Shown piece after piece: positions 32,513 through 42,452 of a stretch of DNA of 64,000 bases (positions are counted from its first letter, which is position 1; each line of letters starts with the position of its first letter). The position numbers and the translations under genes were made by a program. The stretch comes from a virus, in IMG/VR virus record IMGVR_UViG_3300028400_000004, positions 19,754 to 83,753 of that record, one strand, 5' to 3'. Below the pieces are notes generated by a model. That model was not told the DNA's origin. It ran no database searches and worked only from the letters and a program-made list of their open reading frames with translations.

Positions 32513-34843
32513 ATGAAAAATAAAAATATTGTAAATCTTTCTCAGTTTGAGAAAGCATTAGAGTCTAATACTCAGTTAAATAATATAGATGTTCCTAATA
32601 TTGTAGTCATTAAAAGAGATGGAAGGGAGGAACCTTATTCAATTAAAAAAATGCATAAGGTTCTTTCCTGGGCTTGCGAAGGTAATGATTTTTTTGTAAA
32701 GGAAATTTTGGAAGGAGTGCAGTTCAAGTTAAAGGATAAAATAAAGATTACTGATTTGTATGATGAGGTTATTAAAACTGCTGCACAGAAAATATCTATG
32801 TTATATCCGCAGTATGAATATATTGCGGCTAAGCTATTTTTATTGAAAATTTATAAAGAATCTGGATGTAAGGTCGGCTTTTATCCGAAACTAGGTGACG
32901 TTTTGTCTAAGGGAGTTCATTACAAGGTTTATGACAAAGAGGTTGTTTTGTCATTTACAAGTGATGAGCTAGAAAAGTTAGATGCAGCGATAGATCATAC
33001 TAGAGATTTTTTATTTAATTACAAAGCATTAACCACTTTTTATAATAAGTATTGTATTAATTATAGAAAAAATAAGAAATTAGAGTTACCTCAACATGCA
33101 TATATGCGTGTTGCTATTTTCTTGAATTGGAAAGAAGAAGAAAATCGTATTGATAAAATAATCGAGACTTATAATCATTTATCTACACATAAGTATGCAG
33201 TAGCTACGCCTATTATGCTGCGTAGTTTAACGAATAAACCACAAACGGCTTCTTGTGTTCTTACTGTAATGCCAGATGATACTGATGGCATTATGGATAC
33301 TGTTCATAACCTAGCTTTGTACAGTAAGTACAATGGTGGTACTGCTACAGATATTTCCGAAGTAAGAGCCAGTGGTTCTTACATCAAAGGCAATAATGGG
33401 TATAGCAGTGGTCCTGTAGCCTATTTGAAAATAATAGAATCTGTTATGAAGGGGTTTAACCAAGGATCATTAAGAAGTGGCGCCAATTGTAGTTATTTTC
33501 CATTCTGGCATTATGATTGGGATAAGCTAATTGTGTTAAAGTCAAATGGTGGGACTAGCGAAACACGCTGTCGCACATTAAAGTATGCTGTCAAATTGAG
33601 TAATTTTTATTTTGACAGAGTAAAAGAAGATAAAGAAATCACGTTGTTTGATCCAAAGGATGTTCCTGAACTTTTAACATCTTTTGGTGATGAATTTGTA
33701 AAATGGTATGAATACTATGAAAATAAAACGGGAATAAGAAAAAAGAAGACTAGTGCTAGGGAACACTTTTATCAGTTAATGAAAGAACGTACTGAGACTG
33801 GAAACATTTATATATTTTTTACTGATAATGTTAATGAAAACAATATTTTAGGTAGATACATAAATTCAAGTAATTTGTGCACTGAGGTTTTGATTCCCGC
33901 ACGTCCTAGTACAGTTAAATTTGAAAAGTTAGTTACTTATGAGGACGGTCATACTAATACAATTATAGAAAAGGAGACTGGTGAAATAGGTCTATGTAAT
34001 TTGGCAAGCGTTAATCTTGTAGAATGGTATAACAAGGATGATATTGATAGATTTTATTATATTTATAACCTTGTAAGAATCATGGATAACACAATTGATT
34101 ATGCTTATTATCCTGTAAAAGATGCAAAGTATAGTAATATAAATTATCGTTATTTAGGTATTGGTGTTAATAATTATGCTAATTTATTGGCCAGTTTAGG
34201 GATCAAATTTGATTCTCAGGAGTCACTAGAGTTTACAGATGAGTTGTTTTATAAGTTATCTTATAATCTAATTAAGGCAAGTGTAGAATTAGCAAAACAA
34301 AGAGGAAGGTTCAAAGCATTTAATACTACTTTATGGTCAAAAGGAAAATTGCCAGTAGATTTTGCAAACAAAAATGCAATTAAATTAACAAAAAATAAAT
34401 ATCACGATGATTTTTATTGGAAAGATTTGCGAGATGATATTAGTAAATACGGAATTAGAAATGCTTATTTAATGGCTATCATGCCAACGGCTACTTCTGG
34501 TAAAGCATTAAATGCTACAGAATCCATAGAACCTGTTTTGGATTTAGCTTATAAAGAGGAAGGTACGTTCAGCGTTACAACCTTAGCGCCTAATTTTAGA
34601 AAGAATAGTACTAAGTATGTAAAGGCTTTTGATTGCGATCCATATAAGCTAATAGAACTAGCTGCTGTTAGACAGAAATATATAGATCAGACACAATCAT
34701 TAAATATGTATATAACAAAACCTGATAGCTTGACAGAGTTATTCAAATTACATTACTATGCTATGAATCTTGGAATTAAGACTTTGTACTACTTAAAGCA
34801 ACGTAAAGACACTTCTGAATATGTTTGTGAGTCTTGTACATGA
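32513..34843 (+). CDS. nrdA: class Ia ribonucleotide reductase large subunit
   Basis: The protein has about 776 residues. An N-terminal ATP-cone (VIKRDGREEPYSIKKMHKVL) suggests allosteric control by ATP/dATP. Catalytic cysteines appear in TASCVLTV (about 246), SSNLCTEV (about 455) and GLCNLASVN (about 494). The radical-transfer segment QSLNMYITKP is present, and the C-terminal CESC pair receives electrons from thioredoxin or glutaredoxin. I chose the ATG at 32513, not the TTG at 32504 within the nrdB stop region. Confidence 0.95.
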   Translation: MKNKNIVNLSQFEKALESNTQLNNIDVPNIVVIKRDGREEPYSIKKMHKVLSWACEGNDFFVKEILEGVQFKLKDKIKITDLYDEVIKTAAQKISMLYPQYEYIAAKLFLLKIYKESGCKVGFYPKLGDVLSKGVHYKVYDKEVVLSFTSDELEKLDAAIDHTRDFLFNYKALTTFYNKYCINYRKNKKLELPQHAYMRVAIFLNWKEEENRIDKIIETYNHLSTHKYAVATPIMLRSLTNKPQTASCVLTVMPDDTDGIMDTVHNLALYSKYNGGTATDISEVRASGSYIKGNNGYSSGPVAYLKIIESVMKGFNQGSLRSGANCSYFPFWHYDWDKLIVLKSNGGTSETRCRTLKYAVKLSNFYFDRVKEDKEITLFDPKDVPELLTSFGDEFVKWYEYYENKTGIRKKKTSAREHFYQLMKERTETGNIYIFFTDNVNENNILGRYINSSNLCTEVLIPARPSTVKFEKLVTYEDGHTNTIIEKETGEIGLCNLASVNLVEWYNKDDIDRFYYIYNLVRIMDNTIDYAYYPVKDAKYSNINYRYLGIGVNNYANLLASLGIKFDSQESLEFTDELFYKLSYNLIKASVELAKQRGRFKAFNTTLWSKGKLPVDFANKNAIKLTKNKYHDDFYWKDLRDDISKYGIRNAYLMAIMPTATSGKALNATESIEPVLDLAYKEEGTFSVTTLAPNFRKNSTKYVKAFDCDPYKLIELAAVRQKYIDQTQSLNMYITKPDSLTELFKLHYYAMNLGIKTLYYLKQRKDTSEYVCESCT

Positions 34844-35169
34844 AAAAAGAAGAGCTTGGTAAAAGATTTAATAATGGAAAGCTAAAGATGTCATTATTAT
34901 TAGAGTGTGATGATGCATTAGATGGGGCTGTTAGATGTTTGATGCATGGAGAAAAAAAGTACGGCAGAAATAATTGGAAGAAAGGATTAAAATACACAGA
35001 AATTATTGATAGTTTACTTAGACACTTAAACCAATTTATGCGAGGGCAAGATGTTGATTTAGAAAGCAATTCAGAGTATAATCACGTTGACGCTATTGTA
35101 GTTAATGCGTTGTTTTTGTCTTACATGTTTTATAAACGAAAAGATTTAGATGACAGGGGTGCAAAATAA
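34840..35169 (+). CDS. MazZ-like dATP/dGTP diphosphohydrolase family protein (DUF5664)
   Basis: This 109-residue protein starts at the ATG that overlaps the nrdA stop (ATGA). The pattern FNNGKLKMSLL, GEKKYGRNNWKKGLKYTEII and LLRHLNQFMRGQDVD followed by HVDAIVVNALFL is characteristic of this small MazG-like family. Members hydrolyse dATP or dGTP; in some phages they prepare 2-aminoadenine nucleotides. No PurZ homologue is in the window, so base replacement is not shown. Location among nucleotide genes fits pool control. Confidence 0.8.
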   Translation: MKKEELGKRFNNGKLKMSLLLECDDALDGAVRCLMHGEKKYGRNNWKKGLKYTEIIDSLLRHLNQFMRGQDVDLESNSEYNHVDAIVVNALFLSYMFYKRKDLDDRGAK

Positions 35170-35534
35170 TGGCATTGATTTTATATGCTAGAAAAGGTGA
35201 TGTTTTTTACATTGATGATGTAAAGCTAAAAGTTGAGAAGTTAATTTTTGAACCTACTAAGACAAAGAATCCAATTGTAAAAAAGAGTTTTCCATATTCT
35301 ATGGTTTTGTCTGTTTTTACAGATAAAGGCATGGAAAAATTTTTGATTACTAAGGAATGTTTTACTAGTGTACCTGGTTATCCAGACTGGTTACTTGCAG
35401 TAGGTTCTCGACACAAAGAAGATAGTAGAAGTTTGTCATTAATGTTTGAAGTTCCTAAAGAAAATAAGATTTATCGAAAGAAGATTTACGATAAGATTAA
35501 GAAGCAAGAGGTGGAAAATCAAAATGGATGCTAA
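35169..35534 (+). CDS. protein of unknown function
   Basis: This 121-residue beta-rich protein begins MALILYARKGDVFYIDDVKL. The start resembles that of CsrA-type proteins superficially, but the length and the rest of the sequence do not fit, so no relation is claimed. It overlaps both neighbours slightly and is co-transcribed with the nucleotide genes. No function can be assigned. Confidence 0.6.
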   Translation: MALILYARKGDVFYIDDVKLKVEKLIFEPTKTKNPIVKKSFPYSMVLSVFTDKGMEKFLITKECFTSVPGYPDWLLAVGSRHKEDSRSLSLMFEVPKENKIYRKKIYDKIKKQEVENQNGC

Positions 35535-35895
35535 GAATATGTTTATTGCTAAAGAAGCCTATGAAGATATGGAAGTATTAGGGCTAAAGGAAGATACTGT
35601 TCGTGATATGGTTAAATTGTCTGTTCCGTATAATCATGTAATGGGAAATCGCAGGTATAAGCAATTTATTTTCGATTATGATCCAGACAATAACACTTTA
35701 AATACTATTGCCCTTCGTGTCCTTAAAATTTATGGCAAAGATGCTGAGAATGTTTGTAAGACATGTTATGGCGAACGCTATGTAACTATTATCAAACATT
35801 ATAAGGAACATGATGTGCCTTATGTTGGCAGAGTAAAGTGTAATGATGATCACTGCGTTAATGGCCTCTATGTAACTTCAACGAGGGATTACTGA
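35524..35895 (+). CDS. protein with zinc-binding Cys pairs, unknown function
   Basis: This 123-residue protein starts at ATG 35524 with GAGGTGG nine bases upstream; a longer in-frame version from 35446 overlaps the previous gene and lacks such a site. The C-terminal part has CKTCYGE and CNDDHC, which may form a small zinc site of the DnaJ-knuckle type. The middle is helical. It sits directly before thyX. Function unknown. Confidence 0.6.
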   Translation: MDAKNMFIAKEAYEDMEVLGLKEDTVRDMVKLSVPYNHVMGNRRYKQFIFDYDPDNNTLNTIALRVLKIYGKDAENVCKTCYGERYVTIIKHYKEHDVPYVGRVKCNDDHCVNGLYVTSTRDY

Positions 35896-35896
35896 T

Positions 35897-36742
35897 ATGA
35901 GCAAAGAATCCGTATTAAAAGGATATTCGGAGCCTTATAAAATCCATAATGATGGATTTGTGCGTGTTGTTGATGTTATGGGTGATGACGATGCGGTAGT
36001 TCAGATGGCCAGAACAAGCTATGGAAAAGGAACAAAAACGGTAAATGAGGATGCTAATTTAATTAGATATTTAATGCGTCATCGGCATACTTCTCCGTTT
36101 GAAGGTGCTGAAATCAAACTTCATATCCGTTGTCCTATTTTTGTTGCTAGGCAATGGTTGCGCCATAGAACTGCTAGTGTTAATGAATTATCAGCAAGAT
36201 ACTCAGAAATGGAAGATTCTTTTTACGTTCCTGAATTGGATTATGTTGCTGCGCAAAGTTCCGAAAACAAACAGGTAAGTGGTAATCCAGTAAATGTAGA
36301 AGATGCAAGTATTTACAGGGAAAAGTTAACTGAGATACAAAAAATAACCTATAATATTTATAAGCAAGCGTTAGAGGTAGGCATTTCCAGAGAACGTGCT
36401 CGTGAACTATTACCAGTAGGTATTTATACTGAGTTTTATTGGAAAATTGATTTGCATAATCTTTTACATTTTCTTGAATTGCGTATGCATCCACACGCGC
36501 AGAGAGAAATTAGGGATTATGCTAATGTTATTGGCAATGAGATTGTAGCAGAATGGGTACCTATTACTTGGAAGGCTTTTTTAGATTATAGATATAATGC
36601 AAAAACTTTTTCTAAAAAGGCATTTGATACATTAAAAGAATTGCTAGGAACTGGTGGTGTGGAATCCTTCTTAGAAGGTCTGAAGGACAAAGGGCTTACT
36701 AAACGAGAAATAAAAGAATACGAAAATATGTTTTTACAATGA
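35897..36742 (+). CDS. thyX: FAD-dependent thymidylate synthase
   Basis: The 281-residue protein has the ThyX signature RHRTASVNELSARYS (about residues 88-102, matching RHRxxSxNExSxRYS) and the flanking SPFEGAEIKLHIRCPIFVARQ. It makes dTMP from dUMP with methylene-tetrahydrofolate, FAD and NAD(P)H. Length is slightly greater than bacterial ThyX. It provides the pyrimidine branch of the phage nucleotide supply. Confidence 0.95.
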   Translation: MSKESVLKGYSEPYKIHNDGFVRVVDVMGDDDAVVQMARTSYGKGTKTVNEDANLIRYLMRHRHTSPFEGAEIKLHIRCPIFVARQWLRHRTASVNELSARYSEMEDSFYVPELDYVAAQSSENKQVSGNPVNVEDASIYREKLTEIQKITYNIYKQALEVGISRERARELLPVGIYTEFYWKIDLHNLLHFLELRMHPHAQREIRDYANVIGNEIVAEWVPITWKAFLDYRYNAKTFSKKAFDTLKELLGTGGVESFLEGLKDKGLTKREIKEYENMFLQ

Positions 36743-37236
36743 AAAATAAAAGAATTTCTACGAGAACATACAAATTTCTCATAAAAGATGAGAATAATGT
36801 CTATGCAAAATTAGAGAATTTATTTAGGGTAATTGTTTTGCTAAGGAGAATTTTGATTGAGGATCGGAGACGTGTCCAGGCGAGTTCCGATAGAATTATG
36901 GGTACAAATGAGCAGGTTTCTAGGTTTATTGATATTAAAGACGAGACACCATTAAATTTAATACCATATGATACTGCATTGGCAATTATAAAAGATATTT
37001 CTGCTTATCATAATAAGAATAAACATGTTCCTAATATTGGTGAATTTTATAACATAAAAGTGCCATTTTATTGTTCAGTATCATATAGATATGATGAGAT
37101 GAATGTGCCTGGCATTGGAGTCATCAAAATTAAAAGAGATAAGCCTATTCCTAGAGATAGGAGTGTCATTGTTTCTAATATTTATAAAAAAGGCAAATCA
37201 TGGTACGCAGACTTAGTGACGAAAAAGAAGGAATAG
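36739..37236 (+). CDS. protein of unknown function
   Basis: This 165-residue protein overlaps thyX by four bases (ATGA). It has a basic N-terminus, a helical region (FRVIVLLRRILIEDRRRV), a segment DIKDETPLNLIPYDTALAII, and a C-terminal beta part ending in KSWYADLVTKKKE. No family recognised. The context suggests an accessory of replication or nucleotide metabolism. Confidence 0.6.
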   Translation: MKNKRISTRTYKFLIKDENNVYAKLENLFRVIVLLRRILIEDRRRVQASSDRIMGTNEQVSRFIDIKDETPLNLIPYDTALAIIKDISAYHNKNKHVPNIGEFYNIKVPFYCSVSYRYDEMNVPGIGVIKIKRDKPIPRDRSVIVSNIYKKGKSWYADLVTKKKE

Positions 37237-37832
37237 TATTATTAGAAGTAATAAGGACATTAGACTTATTTTCAGAAAAAAGCCTAAAGATACTCAAGAA
37301 TAAAATAAATAAAAAGTTAGGGACGAATATAGAAGAAAAGGACCATTTAATATTTCTTACATATTTATTAGATGAATTAAAATCTATCGGAATAGTTTTA
37401 GGTGATGGTAATGTTTATTACGATTTATCACGATATAATCTGGATAAAGATTTGTTTATAAAGGCATTTGAAACCCTACAGACATCAGCCGCAACATTTA
37501 ATGTAAAATCACGGGTTGATTTTTATAATTATATAAAATTTGTAATACATTTAACTGTAAAATATATATCTAATAATTATATAAATAATGATTTTACGGA
37601 TACGATTCGCATTTTAATAAAAAATGGATTGGAAAATAATTTAATAGATAAAGAAACTGCAAAGAAGTTGCGGGGAAAGTTAAAGCATTTTAATAGTAGA
37701 TCATTGTCATTGAATAATATATGCCACGTTATTTCTGAGGAGCTGTATTACGTCTTTGATTATTCATTTCCCGGTTATTCTAATTCCGAATTTTTTGTAA
37801 AGGCAGCTTTGAAAAGGTTTAATAATAAATGA
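37200..37832 (+). CDS. protein of unknown function, replication region
   Basis: This 210-residue helical protein begins inside the previous gene (overlap 37 bases) and ends four bases into the helicase gene. It contains KSLKILKNKINKKLGTNIEE and a C-terminal YSNSEFFVKAALKRF. Position directly before a DnaB-type helicase suggests a loader or initiator, but no ATPase motif is present, so this is only context. Confidence 0.58.
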   Translation: MVRRLSDEKEGIVLLEVIRTLDLFSEKSLKILKNKINKKLGTNIEEKDHLIFLTYLLDELKSIGIVLGDGNVYYDLSRYNLDKDLFIKAFETLQTSAATFNVKSRVDFYNYIKFVIHLTVKYISNNYINNDFTDTIRILIKNGLENNLIDKETAKKLRGKLKHFNSRSLSLNNICHVISEELYYVFDYSFPGYSNSEFFVKAALKRFNNK

Positions 37833-39199
37833 ATTTATCAAAATCTATCCAAGAGAACATTCTCCGTATTATTTCATTTGATGATGAGAATTATAAGATT
37901 TTCCGGGGATTAGTACCATTGCGGGTTTATGATTCAAAGTATAAGCCTATTGTAAAGCGGGTTTATAATTATATTGATGAATTTGATGAACCGCCGAAAG
38001 CACATTTAGTAGATATTACTGAGGATTTGTTGAAGGAAGATAAATCATATTTATCGGTTATTGAAGGTGTTTATGAATTAGAAGATGTAAATGTAGAATA
38101 TACATTAAAAAAAGTTAGAGCCTTTATTAGGTTACAGGAAATAAAGTTAGGCATATTAAAAGCTGCCGAAGTTTTAGATACGGCAGATGATGAGGAGTCT
38201 TTAGAAGAAGCCGAAGATATTATATTAAAATCAATAAAGAATACACATAAAACCTTTGATCCAGGTTTAGAGTTTTCCATAGATGCTTTAGATTCTTTAG
38301 ATCAAGAAGCTATTGAGTATTTTAGAACTGGTATTAAGTTTTTAGATACTCATAATTTGGGACCTGCACGAAAGAAGTTACACCTATTTATGGCTCCTGC
38401 CAAGTTCGGGAAAACTTGGTGGCTTATTCATTTAGGAAAAGAAAATGTTATGGATGGCAAAAAAGTATTACATTTAACATTAGAAATGAGTCAGTCTAGT
38501 GTTGCTAGGCGTTACTTGCAGTCATTCTTCTCTATATCTAATAGAAATGAATTGTATAACATATATAAATTTATTCACGATTTAGATGGAAAGATGAGTG
38601 ATCTTGAGGAATATGAGTTATACCCTAAACACACATTTGAAGAAGGCAGCTTGAAAGAAAAATTAAAAAATAAAATAGAGAAAGGTAAAAGATATTTTGA
38701 TAATTTAATAATAAAAGAGTTCCCCACAAGTTCTTTAGCTGTCAGAGAATTGGACAGTTATTTGGACATGCTGGAGCGTGTAAAAGGTTTTATTCCTGAT
38801 ATTATTATAGTTGATTATGCAGATTTGTTACGCTTAGAAGGCAATGATAAACGTATTGCTACTGGAGAGATTTATAAGAATCTACGGGGGCTTGCCATGT
38901 CACGAAATGTGGCTATTGCTACAGCCACCCAAACTAATAGGGGGGCATTGAACAAGCGCCTTGTTAGTGAGATAGATGTAGCAGAGGATTATTCTAAGAT
39001 ACAGACGGCAGACTGTGTTATTACGTTGAATAAGACAGAAGCAGAACGTGAACTAGGTCTTGCCAGGTTATATGTAACTGCTGCGCGTGATGACGTAGAT
39101 AAAATGGAGATTTGCATTTCACAGGCTTATGGGATTGGCCAATTTGCGTTAGATAGTGCTTTAACACCTAAAGATTATGAAACATTTATAAACAAGTAA
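37829..39199 (+). CDS. DnaB-like replicative helicase
   Basis: The protein has 456 residues: a helical N-terminal collar (1-130), then a RecA-like motor. The Walker A APAKFGKTWW (about 189-198) lacks the usual first Gly. The segment VLHLTLEMSQ and Walker B DIIIVDYADLL (about 323-333) are as in DnaB, followed by ATATQTNRGA and a final arginine-finger-like region. It should unwind DNA ahead of the phage polymerase, with the primase encoded downstream. Confidence 0.88.
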   Translation: MNLSKSIQENILRIISFDDENYKIFRGLVPLRVYDSKYKPIVKRVYNYIDEFDEPPKAHLVDITEDLLKEDKSYLSVIEGVYELEDVNVEYTLKKVRAFIRLQEIKLGILKAAEVLDTADDEESLEEAEDIILKSIKNTHKTFDPGLEFSIDALDSLDQEAIEYFRTGIKFLDTHNLGPARKKLHLFMAPAKFGKTWWLIHLGKENVMDGKKVLHLTLEMSQSSVARRYLQSFFSISNRNELYNIYKFIHDLDGKMSDLEEYELYPKHTFEEGSLKEKLKNKIEKGKRYFDNLIIKEFPTSSLAVRELDSYLDMLERVKGFIPDIIIVDYADLLRLEGNDKRIATGEIYKNLRGLAMSRNVAIATATQTNRGALNKRLVSEIDVAEDYSKIQTADCVITLNKTEAERELGLARLYVTAARDDVDKMEICISQAYGIGQFALDSALTPKDYETFINK

Positions 39200-39200
39200 G

Positions 39201-40709
39201 ATGGGTTATATATCAAAACAATATAAATACGATTATTTCAATAGAGACTTTAATGATTGGAGAGGGCTCAAAAAATTAAAAGAAGATAAAATTGATCTAT
39301 TGTATAAGGAAACTGTAGGTAATTTAGAGCTTAAATACCAATTAAGGAAGCATCAGAAAATAGGTGTTATTTTAGGCTGTATGCTTGAAAAGTTTTTATT
39401 AGGATATGATATGGGGTTAGGAAAAACCTATATGTCATTGGTCATATTGAAGAAGAAATTTGATGAAAAAAGGATAAATAAATGTTTGTTTTTAGTACAA
39501 AATTTATCAAATATTTATAATATATCAGATGAAATAGATAAATTTGAATTAGGAATGTCCTATGTTTCATTAGATGGAGGCAGCCAAAGTAGAAAGGAAC
39601 TCTTTAATAAAGATTATCAAATATATATATTAAATTACCAAGGATTTACTGCTTATATAAAGAGATTCGGTTATAAGGATTTGTTAGGCAAGTTCGATGC
39701 TTTTATTTTTGATGAAATGCATAATTTAAAAAATAAAAAAACAAAGTTATATAAATATTGTAAGCTGTTATCTAAAGATTCAGTAGTAAAGATTGGATTA
39801 ACCGGTACCCCTTTTGACAGAAACCCATTAGATTTTTGGACGCAGTTGGATATATTAGATGGTGGACAAACATTAGGAAGTTATAATACATTCTTAAATA
39901 TGTTTTTTATAAAGAAATATAATTATATGGGTTATCCAGAATGGAAGTTTGATAAAAGAAAAGTAAACAAGTTTTTATCGATATTATCTAATAGATTTAT
40001 TTATTATGGCACAGAAGAATGTAATGATCTACCTAAAAAAGTTTACAATACTATAAGGTTTAAGTTGCCAGATAATGTATATAAAGAATACAGAAAGATG
40101 TATAACGAGTTTAAGAAACAGTTTAAGGGGGACGAGAATGATTTAGATAAACTGTCATTAGATGTTAATTACATAAAGTTAAAACAATTATCTTCTGGGT
40201 TTGTTAACTTGACTGAGCGGTTGGATGATTATAAAGTAAGCAAGATAGTAGAATTTGATAATCCAAAGTTGGACTTGTTGGTTGATAATTTGCGAGCCAT
40301 ACCTAAAGGAAAAAAGTCAATAGTATTTGTTAATTTTATACATTCAGGTAAAACTATATTTAAGAGATTAAACAAGGAAAAGATAGGATGTGTTCTTATT
40401 GATGGCGATACTAAAGATTTAAGAAAATCTTTTTATGAATACAAAACTTCAAAAACAAAAAATGTTTTGATTATAAATGCTATCAGAGGAGGTACTGGAC
40501 TTAATTTACAATTTGCCAATTATTGCTTTTTCTATGAGACGCCTATAACTGTAAGACACAGAAAGCAGGCAGAAAAAAGAATACATAGGGATGGCCAGGT
40601 TAATACTTGTTATTATTATGATTTTGTTGCATTAAACACTTACGATGAGCGTGATTTGGTGAACCTAAAAATTGGCATAGAGACTTTTGATAAAATGATG
40701 AAAAAATGA
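39201..40709 (+). CDS. SNF2-type helicase/ATPase
   Basis: The 502-residue protein has SF2 motifs: LRKHQKIGV, Walker A GYDMGLGKTY (about 68-77), DEMHN (about 171), LTGTPFDRNP and, in the second lobe, NAIRGGTGLNLQFA and EKRIHRDGQ (about 457-465). SNF2-like proteins move along double-stranded DNA. In phages they may clear proteins or help recombination. It overlaps the primase gene by four bases. Confidence 0.88.
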   Translation: MGYISKQYKYDYFNRDFNDWRGLKKLKEDKIDLLYKETVGNLELKYQLRKHQKIGVILGCMLEKFLLGYDMGLGKTYMSLVILKKKFDEKRINKCLFLVQNLSNIYNISDEIDKFELGMSYVSLDGGSQSRKELFNKDYQIYILNYQGFTAYIKRFGYKDLLGKFDAFIFDEMHNLKNKKTKLYKYCKLLSKDSVVKIGLTGTPFDRNPLDFWTQLDILDGGQTLGSYNTFLNMFFIKKYNYMGYPEWKFDKRKVNKFLSILSNRFIYYGTEECNDLPKKVYNTIRFKLPDNVYKEYRKMYNEFKKQFKGDENDLDKLSLDVNYIKLKQLSSGFVNLTERLDDYKVSKIVEFDNPKLDLLVDNLRAIPKGKKSIVFVNFIHSGKTIFKRLNKEKIGCVLIDGDTKDLRKSFYEYKTSKTKNVLIINAIRGGTGLNLQFANYCFFYETPITVRHRKQAEKRIHRDGQVNTCYYYDFVALNTYDERDLVNLKIGIETFDKMMKK

Positions 40710-41680
40710 GCTTTGATATAATAAAGTTTTTAGAAGAAAATAAAATAGACTATGCAAGTGATGGGAAGAATTGTGCCCAGGGAAACGTTGTAATAAAGTG
40801 TCCTTGGTGTAGCGATGATCCTTCAAAACATTTAGGTATTAGGGTCAATGGAAAGTTTGCATATGGATGTTGGAGAAACCCTATGCATAGGGGAACTAAG
40901 CCTTATAAGTTGGTGGCAAAGTTACTTAATGTTTCAAACAAAAAGGCTAAGGAAATAGTTGGAAATATTATAGATTATAAGGTTGATGATTTTATGGATG
41001 TAATAAATAGTTTAAAAGGCTACGCAAATAAAGAGATTGAAGATAATAACGTAACTCCTATTAGATTGTATAAGTTACAAAATAACACTTTAATGGGAAA
41101 GATTGTTTTTGGATATTTAGAGACTAGAATTAATAATGAAATTGATATATATGAATTTATAGATATGTTTAATTTATGTTATTCTGATGGGAAAGGGGCT
41201 TATAGGGTTTTCATGCCAGTTAAGTTTGGCGGAAAGTTCGTGTCTTTTGTTGGAAGAAGTGTTAGTGATAGTAAGATGCCAAGATATTTAAGTGGTTCTA
41301 AAAAATTTGGAGTAGGTAACTTAAAAGATTATATATATGAACATGATGATAAATCAGATTTTTTGTTTATAACTGAAGGCCCATTTGATATGATGCGCTT
41401 TCATTATTTATTAAAAAAGAATAATATAAATGCAGATGCTACTTGTTTATTTGGTATAAATGCAAGCAAGAAGCAAAAAATAATTATTGATGAATTATCT
41501 AAAAAATATAAAAAGATATTTATACTTTTTGACGATGGGTTTGATATGACAGCAGCCCAATTGAAATTGTCATTGACTTGTGATAACGTATTTGTTAGTA
41601 AAATACCTAATGGTTATAAAGACCCAGGCGAATTAGACACTAAAGGTGTGTATGAAATTATCCAATCTGTCGGATTGTGA
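40706..41680 (+). CDS. DnaG-like primase (zinc + TOPRIM)
   Basis: The 324-residue protein has an N-terminal zinc-binding domain (CPWCSDDPSKHLGIRVNG, then C and H in YGCWRNPMHRG) and a TOPRIM domain with ITEGPFDMMRF (about 222) and ILFDDGFDMTAAQ. It makes RNA primers. It is shorter than bacterial DnaG and lacks a recognisable helicase-binding C-terminal domain. Confidence 0.85.
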   Translation: MSFDIIKFLEENKIDYASDGKNCAQGNVVIKCPWCSDDPSKHLGIRVNGKFAYGCWRNPMHRGTKPYKLVAKLLNVSNKKAKEIVGNIIDYKVDDFMDVINSLKGYANKEIEDNNVTPIRLYKLQNNTLMGKIVFGYLETRINNEIDIYEFIDMFNLCYSDGKGAYRVFMPVKFGGKFVSFVGRSVSDSKMPRYLSGSKKFGVGNLKDYIYEHDDKSDFLFITEGPFDMMRFHYLLKKNNINADATCLFGINASKKQKIIIDELSKKYKKIFILFDDGFDMTAAQLKLSLTCDNVFVSKIPNGYKDPGELDTKGVYEIIQSVGL

Positions 41681-42452
41681 CGTTATTATATTAGATGACT
41701 ATACTAAGTTTGTAAAAGAGAAATGTAAAGCATCATCATTTTCTTATATATTACCTGATTTTTATCTTACTAGAAGGGAATATATAAAAGCTCTATTTTT
41801 ATCTATTATAAATAAATGCATTTATTATAAAGTAAAATTAGATGATATAGGAGGTAAGTTGGGTGAGTGGGTTGTTTATGTTTTAGAAAATATATTAAAT
41901 ATAAGGGATTTTACAGACAGCAGAAATGTTGAATATCTTTTTGATGGATTACCGTATGAAATACCAGATTATCAATACATAGATGATGATGGTAATTTGG
42001 TATTTTATGTTGATTATATAAAAAGTAAAGAATTTAATTTTGACTTAAAGAAGGGAATGGAAGATTTTGCTATAAAAGAAAAACAGTCTATAAAAGGTAA
42101 TAAAAAGTTATATGATGTGTATGGGATTGATCCAGAAGATTTTGAATCTATATATTATCCGTTCCTTAGAGAAGTTTTTAAGTCTTTTCCTAAGAAAAGA
42201 AAACAAGGTATTGTAGTGCGTCCTTCTAAATATTTAGTTTTTTATTTAATTTTCTTGTATGGCACCAAAACAAGTATGGATTTATTGTTAAGGGCACTTC
42301 GAGAAATGAATATTCCAGTATCAAGATATACATATCAGGAATATAAAAGGGCTTATATATTTATTGTGAGGTTGCTTAAAGCAAAGGGAGTTATTGATAA
42401 AGATTTTGACCATAGAGAAGGCTATTTTAATTATAAAAATAGGAGAAAATGA
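41652..42452 (+). CDS. replication-region protein, unknown function
   Basis: About 266 residues starting at ATG 41652, five bases behind AAAGGTG, inside the primase gene end. The sequence is helical in its outer parts, with acidic YQYIDDDGNLVFYVDYIKS in the middle and a C-terminal half (LLRALREMNIPVSRYTYQEY) reminiscent of a small helical bundle. No motif was recognised. Place between primase and sliding clamp suggests a replisome role. Confidence 0.58.
   Translation: MKLSNLSDCDVIILDDYTKFVKEKCKASSFSYILPDFYLTRREYIKALFLSIINKCIYYKVKLDDIGGKLGEWVVYVLENILNIRDFTDSRNVEYLFDGLPYEIPDYQYIDDDGNLVFYVDYIKSKEFNFDLKKGMEDFAIKEKQSIKGNKKLYDVYGIDPEDFESIYYPFLREVFKSFPKKRKQGIVVRPSKYLVFYLIFLYGTKTSMDLLLRALREMNIPVSRYTYQEYKRAYIFIVRLLKAKGVIDKDFDHREGYFNYKNRRK

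Noticed and set aside
34840-35169. Evidence for a 2-aminoadenine (Z) genome
   Set aside because: MazZ-like proteins also occur without Z-DNA, and no PurZ or DatZ gene is visible in the window.
35169-35534. CsrA-like N-terminus
   Set aside because: Only the first 25 residues look vaguely similar; the protein is twice as long as CsrA and lacks its C-terminal pattern.
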